NCBI GenBank assembly: GCA_030042335.1 | Contig: JASHZW010000148.1 | Coordinates: 1 to 8,890 of the forward strand | From: Nitrososphaerales archaeon | GTDB taxonomy: Archaea; Thermoproteota; Nitrososphaeria; Nitrososphaerales; UBA183 | DNA: 8,890 nucleotides | Reading direction: 5' to 3' | Part shown: one piece after another, positions 1 through 6,987 of the stretch | Position numbering within the stretch: position 1 is the first letter of the stretch | Layout of the letters: each line of letters begins with the position of its first letter | Notes under the pieces: model-generated | The model's database searches: none | What the model was told of the DNA's origin: nothing | Seen by the model: the letters and a program-made list of their open reading frames with translations, nothing else | Program-made: the position numbers and the translations under genes

Positions 1-929
1 GTGTGGCAGACGCGATAAGACGGATGGTGGTCCGTGGTGCACCGGCTATAGGGGTGGCGGCTGCGATGGGGCTCGCTGTTGCAGCTCACAACTCAAAGGC
101 GAAAAGTGAAGAGGAACTGCTCAAGGATATCAACCGCGCGGCGGCTGGACTCCGCGCGACAAGGCCCACCGCGGTCAACCTCTTCTGGGGGATTGACAGG
201 GTCGTCGCTGCCGCAACAGCCTCCAGGGGTGGCGTCGACAGAATGGTCCGTACGGTTGTCAGTACGGCTGTCGAGATGGCCGAGGAGGACGTGGAGACAA
301 ACCGGCGGCTTGGCAAGGTTGGGGAGCCACTCATCGAGGACGGTGATGTCGTGATGACCCAGTGCAATGCGGGCGCTCTTGCCACGGTAGGATACGGGAC
401 CGCTCTCGGGGTGATAAGGGCAGCAAGGGAGGCGGGAAAGTGCGTAAAGGTTGTTGTGAACGAGACGCGACCCGCGCTTCAGGGTGCCCGTCTCACGGCC
501 TTCGAACTTGTCCGGGACGGCTTCCATTGCACACTCATCTCCGATACGGCTGTAGGCCACATGATGAGCTCCGGGAGGGTGGACAAGGTCATCGTCGGTG
601 CAGATCGCATAACGAAGGACGGCTACGTCTTCAACAAGATAGGCACCTATCAGGTCGCGGTCTTGGCCAACAGGCATGGGGTGCCTTTCTATCCTGCTGC
701 GCCCTACTCGACCTTCGATATGCAAAAGACCCACGACAAGGTGGTGATAGAGGAGAGAGCCGCCGAGGAGGTCTTTCAGGTAAGGGGCAGACGGGTCGCG
801 CCCAAGGGGATAGTGGTCGCGAATCCGGCGTTCGACAGCACCCCACCGGAACTCGTCTCCGCCATTGTCTCCGACAAAGGGTTGATTGGGCGCCCTATCG
901 AAGATAATATCTCTTCGGTGATTCGCTAG
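1..929 (+). CDS. mtnA: S-methyl-5-thioribose-1-phosphate isomerase (5'-truncated by window edge)
   Basis: Isomerises the aldose 5-methylthioribose-1-phosphate to the ketose methylthioribulose-1-phosphate in methionine salvage, in the cytoplasm; the family is homologous to eIF2B subunits and ribose-1,5-bisphosphate isomerase. Reading from base 3 (numbering the GTG codon there as 1), the diagnostic blocks are present in order: VRGAPAIG at 10-17, TRPTAVNLFWGIDR at 53-66, QCNAGALATVGYG at 120-132 holding the catalytic Cys121, NETRPALQGARLTAFEL at 153-169, GADRI at 199-203 with catalytic Asp201, NKIGTY at 211-216, and NPAFDSTPPELV at 274-285. Family members are about 340-350 residues, so roughly 35-45 N-terminal residues lie upstream of the window; the GTG at base 3 is an internal valine, not the start. 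The 3' end faces the next gene across a 30-bp gap with a small CCGC/GCGG stem. Some archaeal paralogues differ in substrate, but the MtnA-specific motifs are strong. Confidence 0.93.
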   Translation, partial: VADAIRRMVVRGAPAIGVAAAMGLAVAAHNSKAKSEEELLKDINRAAAGLRATRPTAVNLFWGIDRVVAAATASRGGVDRMVRTVVSTAVEMAEEDVETNRRLGKVGEPLIEDGDVVMTQCNAGALATVGYGTALGVIRAAREAGKCVKVVVNETRPALQGARLTAFELVRDGFHCTLISDTAVGHMMSSGRVDKVIVGADRITKDGYVFNKIGTYQVAVLANRHGVPFYPAAPYSTFDMQKTHDKVVIEERAAEEVFQVRGRRVAPKGIVVANPAFDSTPPELVSAIVSDKGLIGRPIEDNISSVIR

Positions 930-959
930 CTTCCGCAACCCCGCGGCAGGTCGGCTCTG

Positions 960-2177
960 CTACGCGAAGAAGCCATACACGAACGAGAGAATTACCCAGA
1001 AAGACGCGAGTACGCAGAGAACTCCGTAGACAACCAGCTGCCATCTCTTCCTCAGCATCATCGAGTAGCCAACGAAAATCGGGAAGGACGCCAGCATCAG
1101 CCGGGGGATCGAGTAAACGGGAGTCCCGACGACGAAGAACAGCGGGGTCGCTAGGATTGCAGAGTACAAAACGTACAGCCACTTCCTCGGGTCTGCGATT
1201 CTCGTCAGCAGGAAGATTCCACCGAATAAGAACGACTCGAAGATAAGATTGCGTTCGAGCCAGTATCCTGGCGTGAGTTTCAACCCGAGGATGACGTAGC
1301 GTCCGCTCGCAATCGAGCCTGATTCGTTGTGGGTCAGCAGCCACTGCACTTGGCCGATGGGGTTGCTGAGGTGAACTCCCCACAGAGTTCTCTCCAGTGA
1401 AAAGAACGTGAAGGGACTCCCCGTCGTAATCTGGTATGCAGCGAGCACGGAGATTCCCGCTATCAGCACCGGCACAAGAACCCCGATGTAGGTCCTGACC
1501 CTCCTCTCCTTCTCGAACAGGACCATGTAGACCAGGAAGGGCACCACTGCCAGGAACAGGTCGTACATCACGAGGGCCGCGGCGCTTATTGCAAGACCCG
1601 TGAACAGATAACGGCGTCTGAAGAAGCAGATGAAGGCCAGTCCAAGGAAGAGCAGAGCCAGGGCGTCGGAGTATCCGACGGTCGAGTAAACCAGGTATGT
1701 GGGAAAGAGCTCGACCAAGAGTGCCGTCCTAAAGCCCATCACCCTCAATAGTACCAGCGGGAAGGCAAAGCTCAACAGGTTCGTCACCATAAAGGCAGAC
1801 GTCAGGAAAGATCCTGTCAGATAGTGTCCCAGATATATCAGCGCCGGGTAGAAGGGCGAGAAGGCGTAGAGCTTCGACGCTGACAGCGGGTCGTACGGCG
1901 GGTAGCCAAAATGGGCTATCTTGACGTAGTTTGCCGCATCCCACAGGTTTGCGAAGGCGGCGACGAGAGAACTGAACCCGTTCGAGTCAGGAAAGGACTG
2001 AGGAACTCTCGTGACCGACGCGGGAGGGAGCAGATAGACGAGGAGCAGGATGGCTGTCTTGCCTGTCGCTAACGCAGAGACTAGGACGAGTACATTACGA
2101 AGGTTGAATGCCCTCTTCGAGAGATTGCGAGTACGCTCTAGTGGGATTGTTATGGTCGATGTCGATGTTCGATTCAA
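960..2177 (-). CDS. PIG-V-like (GPI mannosyltransferase II family) polytopic membrane glycosyltransferase
   Basis: A 405-residue, very hydrophobic protein with about 8-10 predicted membrane segments. Near the N-terminus after the first membrane helix it has LWDAANYVKIAHFGY at 78-92 followed by AFSPFYPAL at 105-113. This WD..Y..IA..GY plus FxPxYP pattern is the hallmark of the PIG-V / Mannosyl_trans2 family of GT-C glycosyltransferases, where Asp80 would be the lumenal/extracytoplasmic catalytic-type acid. A C-terminal IPRLMLASFPIF at 357-368 also fits the family. Eukaryotic PIG-V adds the second mannose of GPI anchors from dolichol-P-mannose; prokaryotic relatives presumably glycosylate lipids or surface polymers, but the substrate cannot be read here. 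The start taken is TTG at 2177 with a GAGG-like ribosome site about 12 nt upstream; no ATG precedes the first membrane helix in frame. Another polyprenyl-phosphate-dependent GT-C function is possible. Confidence 0.75.
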   Translation of the reverse strand: MNRTSTSTITIPLERTRNLSKRAFNLRNVLVLVSALATGKTAILLLVYLLPPASVTRVPQSFPDSNGFSSLVAAFANLWDAANYVKIAHFGYPPYDPLSASKLYAFSPFYPALIYLGHYLTGSFLTSAFMVTNLLSFAFPLVLLRVMGFRTALLVELFPTYLVYSTVGYSDALALLFLGLAFICFFRRRYLFTGLAISAAALVMYDLFLAVVPFLVYMVLFEKERRVRTYIGVLVPVLIAGISVLAAYQITTGSPFTFFSLERTLWGVHLSNPIGQVQWLLTHNESGSIASGRYVILGLKLTPGYWLERNLIFESFLFGGIFLLTRIADPRKWLYVLYSAILATPLFFVVGTPVYSIPRLMLASFPIFVGYSMMLRKRWQLVVYGVLCVLASFWVILSFVYGFFA

Positions 2178-2336
2178 CTTGCAGGATTCCTCGCGACCAA
2201 TCCATTTCGGCGGATGACCAATTGACTAACGCAAGAAAATTACTGTGCCACTCGACAGGCAGCCTGCGACAGTTAGTGTGGCTGCTGCCTTGGGACTCTC
2301 GTCACGTCATACCCGCTCATTCAGGCCAATTCGTAG

Positions 2337-2344
2337 TTTTATAT
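2337..2344 (+). promoter_or_regulatory. TATA box of the tRNA-Arg gene
   Basis: TTTTATAT lies 26-33 bp before the first base of the tRNA, the standard archaeal distance for a transcript starting a few bases ahead of the mature 5' end. The 2178-2369 gap holds nothing else I can support, apart from the upstream region of the leftward membrane-protein gene. Confidence 0.75.
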
Positions 2345-2369
2345 CGCCCGAGAAATCCGCCCTCTTTTT

Positions 2370-2465
2370 GGGCCCGTAAGTTAGTATGGATAGACTGCCG
2401 GCCTTCGGACCGTCCGAAGGGAAGAAAGCCGGATGTCGCGGGTTCAAATCCTGCCGGGCCCGCCA
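2370..2465 (+). tRNA. tRNA-Arg (anticodon TCG) with intron and encoded CCA
   Basis: The gene folds into a complete cloverleaf. The acceptor is GGGCCCG (2370-2376) with CGGGCCC (2455-2461), 7/7 Watson-Crick. T8/A9 follow, then D stem AGTT/GACT (2379-2382/2393-2396) with A14, G18G19 and A20 (an arginine identity base) in its loop. The anticodon stem is CCGGC/GCCGG (2398-2402/2428-2432), the variable region has 5 nt, and the T stem GCGGG/CCTGC flanks the loop TTCAAAT (2443-2449). The spliced anticodon loop reads C-T-TCG-G-A, anticodon at 2405-2407, decoding CGA. The discriminator is G2462 and CCA is encoded at 2463-2465. An 18-nt intron interrupts the gene after position 37. A near-copy of its last 22 nt occurs at 8543-8564. 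Confidence 0.95.
2409..2426 (+). other. Intron of tRNA-Arg (canonical 37/38 site, bulge-helix-bulge)
   Basis: The 18-nt insertion separates position 37 (G2408) from position 38 (A2427). CTTC (2403-2406) pairs with GAAG (2421-2424) as the 4-bp central helix. The 3-nt bulges GGA (2407-2409) and AAA (2425-2427) place both cleavages after the second bulge base, as the archaeal splicing endonuclease requires. The outer helix is short (CC/GG). A competing register exists in which CCTTCGGA (2402-2409) pairs perfectly with TCCGAAGG (2413-2420). Confidence 0.88.
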
Positions 2466-2486
2466 CCGCTCAAGTTCCCTGAGTGG
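2466..2486 (+). terminator. Hairpin immediately after the tRNA (possible terminator or 3'-processing element)
   Basis: CCGCTCA (2466-2472) pairs with TGAGTGG (2480-2486), 7 bp including one G-T pair, around a 7-nt loop, starting at the base after the encoded CCA. No strong T-run follows, so a terminator role is only tentative. The rest of the gap to 2582 shows nothing supportable. Confidence 0.35.
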
Positions 2487-2582
2487 GATTCTTCATGTAC
2501 TGAAGTGTCCGGAGAGTTTTCTCACAGGCTATTCGCCCACAGCGAAAACAGTGCAGCGAGCGCGAACATATGAGTTCTGAGC

Positions 2583-4598
2583 TTAATTCAGGACTACCCT
2601 CACGTCAACGGCAAATGCACCCTCTGTGTTGACGATAACCGGATTGAGGTCGATCTCCTTGATCTGCAGGTCAACAATCATCCGAGAAAGGCGAAGTATA
2701 CTTTCAACCAGTGAGTCTTGGTCGTAGTCCCTCCTCCGCGCGTGCAGCAGGTCGTACACCTGACTCTCACGCAGCATTTCTTCGACTTCGTCCTTAATGA
2801 CGGGAGCAAGCCTATAGGATGGTCGTCCCAATGCCTCGACATAGACGCCTCCGGCAGACGCGAGGACGGTTTCACCGAATGTATCGTCGTCGAGTCCGCC
2901 CAGGAAGACCTCCAGGCCCGCAATCTGTCTTTGAATCATAACCCTAGGCGAGAACCTCGACAGGGTAGTGAACACCTCCGACGCCTGCTTTGCCTGGACG
3001 ACGTCAACGACGACTCCGCCGACCTCCGTCTTGTGGATGGGCTCGTCAGGGGAAATCTTCATCACGACCGGATATCCAATCTTATCCGCGACTTTCGCCG
3101 CTTGCTCAGGGGAGCTGGCAAAACCATACTCCGGGACTCTGACCCCGTAGACCTCCATCAATCGGAGCGCCTGGCTGTCTGTGAGAACACGCCTGCCCGA
3201 GACGAGTTTCTCTGCCTCGGGTATGGGCTGGGAAGTCCTCACCTTATGCCTTGGCAGAGGCCGAGTGACCAGTCTGCTTATCGCCCTGACTGCCTCTTCC
3301 GGAAACCTGAAGCTTGGTATGTCATCTGAATCAAGGATTCTCGCTGCAGCGTCTTCGTCCGTACCCATCAAGACACCCACCACGCCCTTGCCTTTGAACT
3401 CGCTTAGGACCTTGGCGACCTCGACACCCCTCAGGAGGGGCAGCGCCTGCACGAGGACCAGCTTGGTGCACTCAAGAGACCCCAACTCAGTCATTGCAGT
3501 CCGGTATCTCTCAGCGTTAGCGTCCCCGGAAAGGTCGAGCGGGTTTGCAGGACGAACCTGTGGCGGCATCAGCGTCGCAAGGCTCATTTTTGTACGCTCC
3601 GACAGCGACACAAGATTGAGGGAAGGGTGCCTCTCTATCTCGTCAGCCGTGATCACGCCATGACCTCCCGAGTTCGTGACCACCAAGAGGTCCGGCTTGA
3701 TTGCCTCTTCGCCGATTAAAAGCCTAGCTAGGTTTAGCGAATCCTCGAGGTCGTCAACGAGCATGCCTCCGACGGCGTTTACTGCGGCTCTGAACACATC
3801 GGCTGATCCCGCTAGGCGGCCGGTATGGGTCCTTGCAGCTTCGGACCCCCTCACTCCGAGGCCGCCCTTCAGGAAGATTACAGGCTTTTTCTTGGCCACC
3901 CTCGGGACGAGCTCAAGGAACTTCCGGCCATCATGGACACTTTCGAGATAGACGAAGACCACGCCCGTTTCCGCATCGTCCGCGAGGAAATCGAGGACCT
4001 CTGCTTCGGTTACGTCAGCCTGGTTTCCTAGGCTCACAAAGTAGCTTATCCCGGTCCCGGTTCTCTGGGCCCACTCCAGCATGTAGGCGCCGAGGCCGCC
4101 GCTTTGTGCGACTAGCGCCACCTTGCCCTTCGTGACCTCCGGAGAGGCGAAGGTGGCATTGAACGATGGCGTGATGAGGCCGAAGGTGTTGGGCCCAAGA
4201 AGTCTGATTCCAGCTTCAGTGGCGATGCCTCGCACCTTCTCTTCGAGCTCCGCGCCGTGGGCGTCGGCCTCGCTGAAGCCTGAGGAGATAACCACGACCC
4301 CGCCGACCTCCTTGCGCGCGGCCTCCAGCATCACTTGCGGGACGGAGTCTCTCGAGACTACCACCACGACTAGATCAACCTCATCCTTAACCGAGGACAG
4401 TGACGGGTAGGTTGGTCTTCCTTCGACGTCCCCTCCGCTCGAGTTGATCGGGTAGAGCCTACCGACGAAAGTGGCCGCAAGATTTCTGAATATTATGTTC
4501 CCCACCTTCTCTCTTTGCCTCGAGGCGCCGACCACCGCAATTGCCCTCGGGTTGACGAGTTTTGCTACCGAACTCGGCGACTGATAGCCGACGCTCAA
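2583..4598 (-). CDS. Acyl-CoA synthetase, NDP-forming (ADP-forming acetate-CoA ligase type, fused alpha-beta)
   Basis: Interconverts acyl-CoA + ADP + Pi and free acid + CoA + ATP by phosphohistidine transfer. In archaea this conserves energy from acyl-CoA, or activates acids when run in reverse. The 671 residues show the fused order: CoA-binding Rossmann domain (about 10-135, with AVVGAS at 21-26), succinyl-CoA-ligase-like domain with AQSGGLGAYMLEW at 164-176, and a TGRLAGS block after the candidate phospho-His258 in ARTHTG. A third domain spans about 300-445, and an ATP-grasp domain about 471-671 with His522 in IHKTEVGGV and EIDLNPV at 648-654 for metal binding. All catalytic signatures are intact. 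The start is TTG at 4598; an in-frame stop lies just upstream and no ATG is available. With a TATA box centred near 4631, the transcript would be nearly leaderless. The acyl specificity cannot be told from sequence. Confidence 0.92.
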   Translation of the reverse strand: MSVGYQSPSSVAKLVNPRAIAVVGASRQREKVGNIIFRNLAATFVGRLYPINSSGGDVEGRPTYPSLSSVKDEVDLVVVVVSRDSVPQVMLEAARKEVGGVVVISSGFSEADAHGAELEEKVRGIATEAGIRLLGPNTFGLITPSFNATFASPEVTKGKVALVAQSGGLGAYMLEWAQRTGTGISYFVSLGNQADVTEAEVLDFLADDAETGVVFVYLESVHDGRKFLELVPRVAKKKPVIFLKGGLGVRGSEAARTHTGRLAGSADVFRAAVNAVGGMLVDDLEDSLNLARLLIGEEAIKPDLLVVTNSGGHGVITADEIERHPSLNLVSLSERTKMSLATLMPPQVRPANPLDLSGDANAERYRTAMTELGSLECTKLVLVQALPLLRGVEVAKVLSEFKGKGVVGVLMGTDEDAAARILDSDDIPSFRFPEEAVRAISRLVTRPLPRHKVRTSQPIPEAEKLVSGRRVLTDSQALRLMEVYGVRVPEYGFASSPEQAAKVADKIGYPVVMKISPDEPIHKTEVGGVVVDVVQAKQASEVFTTLSRFSPRVMIQRQIAGLEVFLGGLDDDTFGETVLASAGGVYVEALGRPSYRLAPVIKDEVEEMLRESQVYDLLHARRRDYDQDSLVESILRLSRMIVDLQIKEIDLNPVIVNTEGAFAVDVRVVLN

Positions 4599-4620
4599 GA
4601 ATACCGCATCGGTTGGTGGT

Positions 4621-4639
4621 AGACATAGTTAAAATGTCT
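4621..4639 (-). promoter_or_regulatory. TATA box bracketed by a palindrome, promoter of the acyl-CoA synthetase gene
   Basis: On the minus strand ATTTTAACTA (4635-4626) is centred about 33 bp before the TTG start, fitting a TATA box with a start site about 6 nt ahead of the codon. It is enclosed by the inverted repeat AGACAT (4621-4626) / ATGTCT (4634-4639) with a 7-nt spacer. A dimeric regulator bound there would cover the TATA box, so repression is the natural inference. Confidence 0.55.
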
Positions 4640-4994
4640 CGGCGCAGCGCGGGAAGAAGTTGCGGCTTCGGTCTAGAGCTCACGACAGCAAGCTGACACC
4701 TCGACGGTCTAGAGTAAACGAGCAAGGCTTCGCAGCGTTGATACGCCTTTGTCCGCCTGCCTCGGTACCAGCGAAGGAGGTGGTGCGCGATTCTACCATG
4801 TTGGCTAAAAATCCCGGTGGGAAGCGAACACCATCATCTGCTCCCTCACCGTAGTCCTAGGTTCCTTCCGACACTCAGTTCAAAATCACTCAGAACATAC
4901 TCCGTCTGCTGAGGTAGATATAATGTAATTTGACCTGTTCAATACAGTCATCCGAGCAACTTTGCTTTGATACCATAAGCATACCATTCTAGAA
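4640..4994. other. Gene-free stretch between the acyl-CoA synthetase and regulator genes
   Basis: About 355 bp with no coding region I can support: the small ORFs here have no recognisable composition or start signals. Apart from the direct repeats at 4669-4714 it holds an AT-rich patch at 4913-4931 (a TATA-like GATATAATG) and GTTC/GAAC half-sites around 4878-4897. No RNA gene fold was recognised. An undetected small RNA cannot be excluded. Confidence 0.4.
4669..4714. repeat. Pair of 10-bp direct repeats upstream of the acyl-CoA synthetase promoter
   Basis: CGGTCTAGAG occurs at 4669-4678 and again at 4705-4714, 36 bp apart, and each copy holds the palindrome TCTAGA. They lie 30-85 bp upstream of the minus-strand TATA box, on a spacing that is not an exact multiple of a helical turn. 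They may be regulator sites or chance. Confidence 0.35.
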
Positions 4995-5711
4995 TCAGAG
5001 TTCTCTCAACATTTCGGTTAGCAGCCTCCATTCAGCCTTTCTTATATGCGCCGAGAATGTCGACTTCACTAGGTTGAGCCTTTCCGCCAATTCCTCGGCG
5101 GTTACCTTTCGGGGAACGTCGTAATATCCCAATCTGTACGCCGTGATTAGAACCCGCCGCTGCTTTTCCGTCAGGCGTCCCACCGGCGAGTTGGGCGGGA
5201 ACTTCGCGTCCCCCAGCGAGGTCACCCTGTATCTGATTCGTGATTGTTTCGAGAGACGAGCGAGGACCGCAAGGAGTCGCCTTATCTGCGACGAGCTACC
5301 AAGGTAAGCTACTCGAAGTTTACCATTCCTATATTCGAAGGGAGTGGCGACGTATGGTATCGAACTTCTTTGCTCGATCCGGCGAAGGTAGGGTCGCGCG
5401 CTCGACTTCATGAGATACGTAGATGTGGTGTCGGATTCTTTGTCCAGAAGTTCCATCTCGAATTTGGAACCCTGTATTCCCTCCGTGGGGAAGATCTCCT
5501 CGATTTTGAACCTTGGGTCCTTGACCTCGACTCTGGCCACAGCAGCAAACTCCCCTGGAACCATTTTGAGGACGTAAAGCGTCTCGAGCGACTCGACCTT
5601 CTCCAGCAGGTTGGTCAGGTGAGGTGGTATCGCCTGGCCCCTGTCCTTAAGTTGTTCCAGCGGGAGTTCGAGGACGAGTCTGCGCAACGTGCGACCAGCA
5701 CCCTTGTCCAC
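4995..5711 (-). CDS. Transcriptional regulator with C-terminal bacterio-opsin-activator (HTH_10) domain
   Basis: DNA-binding regulator of the archaeal Bat-like class, about 238 residues from the chosen start. The C-terminal LTEKQRRVLITAYRLGYYDVPR block, followed by TAEELAERLNLVKSTFSAHIRKAE, is the characteristic HTH_10 domain in the last 60 residues. The N-terminal part, beginning RRLVLELP with KVESLETLYVL and GEFAAVARVEVKDP, matches the uncharacterised ligand/regulatory region seen in single-domain archaeal members. An ATG at 5777 would extend the protein by 22 residues, but it falls inside the shared promoter repeat and adds an unfamily-like charged tail. GTG at 5711 (or TTG 5714 / 5684) is preferred, helped by an A-rich TATA-like patch near 5740. 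It is divergent from the SnoaL-like gene across the operator-like repeat, so autoregulation and control of its neighbours are likely. Confidence 0.8.
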   Translation of the reverse strand: MDKGAGRTLRRLVLELPLEQLKDRGQAIPPHLTNLLEKVESLETLYVLKMVPGEFAAVARVEVKDPRFKIEEIFPTEGIQGSKFEMELLDKESDTTSTYLMKSSARPYLRRIEQRSSIPYVATPFEYRNGKLRVAYLGSSSQIRRLLAVLARLSKQSRIRYRVTSLGDAKFPPNSPVGRLTEKQRRVLITAYRLGYYDVPRKVTAEELAERLNLVKSTFSAHIRKAEWRLLTEMLREL

Positions 5712-5751
5712 CAAGATGTGCTTTTCTCCGTAACGGTGTTTTTCTGCGTTA

Positions 5752-5783
5752 TGGCGAACTTGTTCGCCTACACACATATTAGC
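5752..5783 (+). promoter_or_regulatory. Shared operator-promoter block, copy A (upstream of SnoaL-like gene)
   Basis: A perfect 6-bp inverted repeat, GCGAAC-TT-GTTCGC (5754-5767), is followed by CTACACACATATTAGC. The ACATATTA at 5773-5780 is a TATA-like box about 25-28 bp before ATG 5805, so the downstream mRNA is probably leaderless. The block matches copy B (7001-7032) at 29 of 32 positions while the flanks differ. A palindrome just upstream of TATA fits an activator site in archaea. It sits between the divergent regulator and SnoaL-like genes. Confidence 0.8.
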
Positions 5784-5804
5784 CGGACAACCTTCTCTCC
5801 CTGT

Positions 5805-6227
5805 ATGTCTGCCGGATCGCTGTCCGTTGATAGAATGAAAGAGACAGCGAGAAAGTATCTGGAGATTGTCGATTCGGGACGATATGACGAGCTACTCCCG
5901 ATTGTCTCAGAAAAAGTGGTGTATCAGACGATTGGTCCACCCATTGTGGGAGCTTCCAAGCTGATCCAGTACTACAAAGCGACAAGAGTGGCAGGATACG
6001 GATCTCATGAGGTGACAGGCATTATTGCTGAGGCAAACAAGGCTGCCGTTTTGTTGCGAATGAAGGCAAACATGAAAGACGGGAGCAAGAAAGAGTTTGA
6101 AGCAGTAGACCTTTTCACATTTGAGGGAGACCGGATCATTGGAGTCCGAACCTTCACCGACTTCCCGCCCGCCATATCATTCGAAGCTTTCTCCTCTTCC
6201 CGTTCTTCCCATTCGTCTTCTAGCTGA
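5805..6227 (+). CDS. SnoaL/NTF2-like fold protein (nuclear transport factor 2 family)
   Basis: A 140-residue protein. Residues 11-122 have the layout of SnoaL/NTF2-like proteins: an amphipathic helix KETARKYLEIVDSGRYDELLPIVSEKVVYQT, a loop IGPPIVGASKLIQYY, then alternating strands ending EAVDLFTFEGDRIIGVRTFTD. The fold hosts small-molecule isomerases, cyclases and dehydratases (for example ketosteroid isomerase, polyketide cyclase) as well as ligand-binding proteins; the reaction here cannot be read. ATG 5805 is chosen because the TATA-like box at 5773-5780 places the transcript start next to it; ATG 5835 is the alternative. The reading frame continues open upstream to 5244, but that part is antisense to the regulator gene and not real. 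The C-terminus is a serine-rich tail (126-140) after the fold should have ended, lying where the gene overlaps the opposing membrane-protein gene. Confidence 0.78.
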   Translation: MSAGSLSVDRMKETARKYLEIVDSGRYDELLPIVSEKVVYQTIGPPIVGASKLIQYYKATRVAGYGSHEVTGIIAEANKAAVLLRMKANMKDGSKKEFEAVDLFTFEGDRIIGVRTFTDFPPAISFEAFSSSRSSHSSSS

Positions 6228-6967
6228 ACACAACTTCGGAATTCTTCATCGGTCTCACCAATATCTCGGCGACTTGCGTCAACCGAAATGAGCCCATCGG
6301 AACCGTTCCGATGATCCGACAAACAGGACATTTGGAATTGGTCGATGATTTCGGGTGTCGAACGTATGCCAATGCCACCTATGCCCGGCTTTAGCTTCTT
6401 GCGTAAGAGCGGTGCCACGAGAATGACGCTTATCAGCACCATGTACGACGGGAAAGCGACTGAAGGGAGGTTCCATGAAGTCACCGCGGTGAACGCGGAG
6501 AGTCCGCTCACAATTCCTCCTAGGTACGCGGCGACTGACTCGGTCTCTGGGTTGCGCCATTCCTTGACGATGGTCGGTGCCGCGCCGAGCCCGCTGGTCG
6601 TGATAGACAAAACTATCGCAATCGATGGGTCCGAGGTGATGGCCCAGAGCGCCAGCGCCAGAAAGGCACATGCACCACACGCATAGTCTAGGGTGTGAAG
6701 CTTCCAGTATGCCTTTGCGTTCGCGAAGGAGGCGATGAGGACGAGGAGCGGCCCGAAACCAGCCATGAACGTCGGCAGCGCCGCCCATCTCACCCCTGAC
6801 TCCCATGATGCGGCGAATGCGGTGAGCGGGGCAACACACCAAACGAGCCACGAGACCCTGTCGGGCTCCGTGCCTCCGAACAGAGTATCGCTCAGATACA
6901 CGAGGGTGCCGGCGAAGCCTATGAGCGAACCTATCACGACTATCACCGGGAACACGGCGTCACACAT
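6005..6967 (-). CDS. PQ-loop/SemiSWEET-like integral membrane protein with long C-terminal extension
   Basis: Residues 1-190 form about seven hydrophobic segments arranged as two similar halves. Each has a PQ-loop-like signature: TEPDRVSWLVW at 33-43 in the first and APTIVKEWRNPETES at 129-143 in the second. This resembles bacterial and archaeal uncharacterised PQ-loop-related (SWEET/MtN3 clan) proteins, suggesting facilitated movement of a small solute, unproven. Such proteins usually stop soon after the last membrane helix. Here about 130 further residues follow (191-320), and residues from about 247 are antisense to the SnoaL-like gene, overlapping it by 223 bp. The extension is probably read-through after loss of the old stop and may not be functional. 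ATG 6967 follows a GATATA box (6993-6988) by about 23 bp, so it is likely leaderless. The gene is divergent from the hydrolase gene around operator copy B. Confidence 0.65.
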   Translation of the reverse strand: MCDAVFPVIVVIGSLIGFAGTLVYLSDTLFGGTEPDRVSWLVWCVAPLTAFAASWESGVRWAALPTFMAGFGPLLVLIASFANAKAYWKLHTLDYACGACAFLALALWAITSDPSIAIVLSITTSGLGAAPTIVKEWRNPETESVAAYLGGIVSGLSAFTAVTSWNLPSVAFPSYMVLISVILVAPLLRKKLKPGIGGIGIRSTPEIIDQFQMSCLSDHRNGSDGLISVDASRRDIGETDEEFRSCVQLEDEWEEREEEKASNDMAGGKSVKVRTPMIRSPSNVKRSTASNSFLLPSFMFAFIRNKTAALFASAIMPVTS

Positions 6968-6987
6968 CGGTTGATGCCCAGCTAGCG

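Noticed and set aside
93..938. Long open frame (281 codons) on the minus strand across mtnA
   Set aside because: It is antisense to a clearly recognisable MtnA protein, has no family-like features and no start signal; it is open because of the GC-rich codon pattern of mtnA.
2559..2577. Third copy of the GAAC/GTTC operator (GCGAACATATGAGTTC)
   Set aside because: The arms are only partly matched, the spacer is 6 nt instead of 2, no TATA box follows at the fixed distance, and it lies at the 3' end of a gene.
2108..2580. Plus-strand small frames crossing the tRNA gene
   Set aside because: They run through the tRNA cloverleaf and intron and encode no recognisable protein.
4459..4725. 88-codon minus-strand frame with an ATG near the acyl-CoA synthetase promoter
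   Set aside because: It overlaps the synthetase 5' end in another frame, and its ATG falls in the TATA/palindrome region.
5712..5777. ATG 5777 as start of the regulator
   Set aside because: It would run the coding region through the shared operator palindrome and TATA block and add 22 residues without family character; kept only as an alternative.
5244..5804. Upstream extension of the SnoaL-like frame by 187 codons
   Set aside because: It lies entirely antisense to the regulator gene and upstream of the promoter block; the SnoaL fold begins after 5805.
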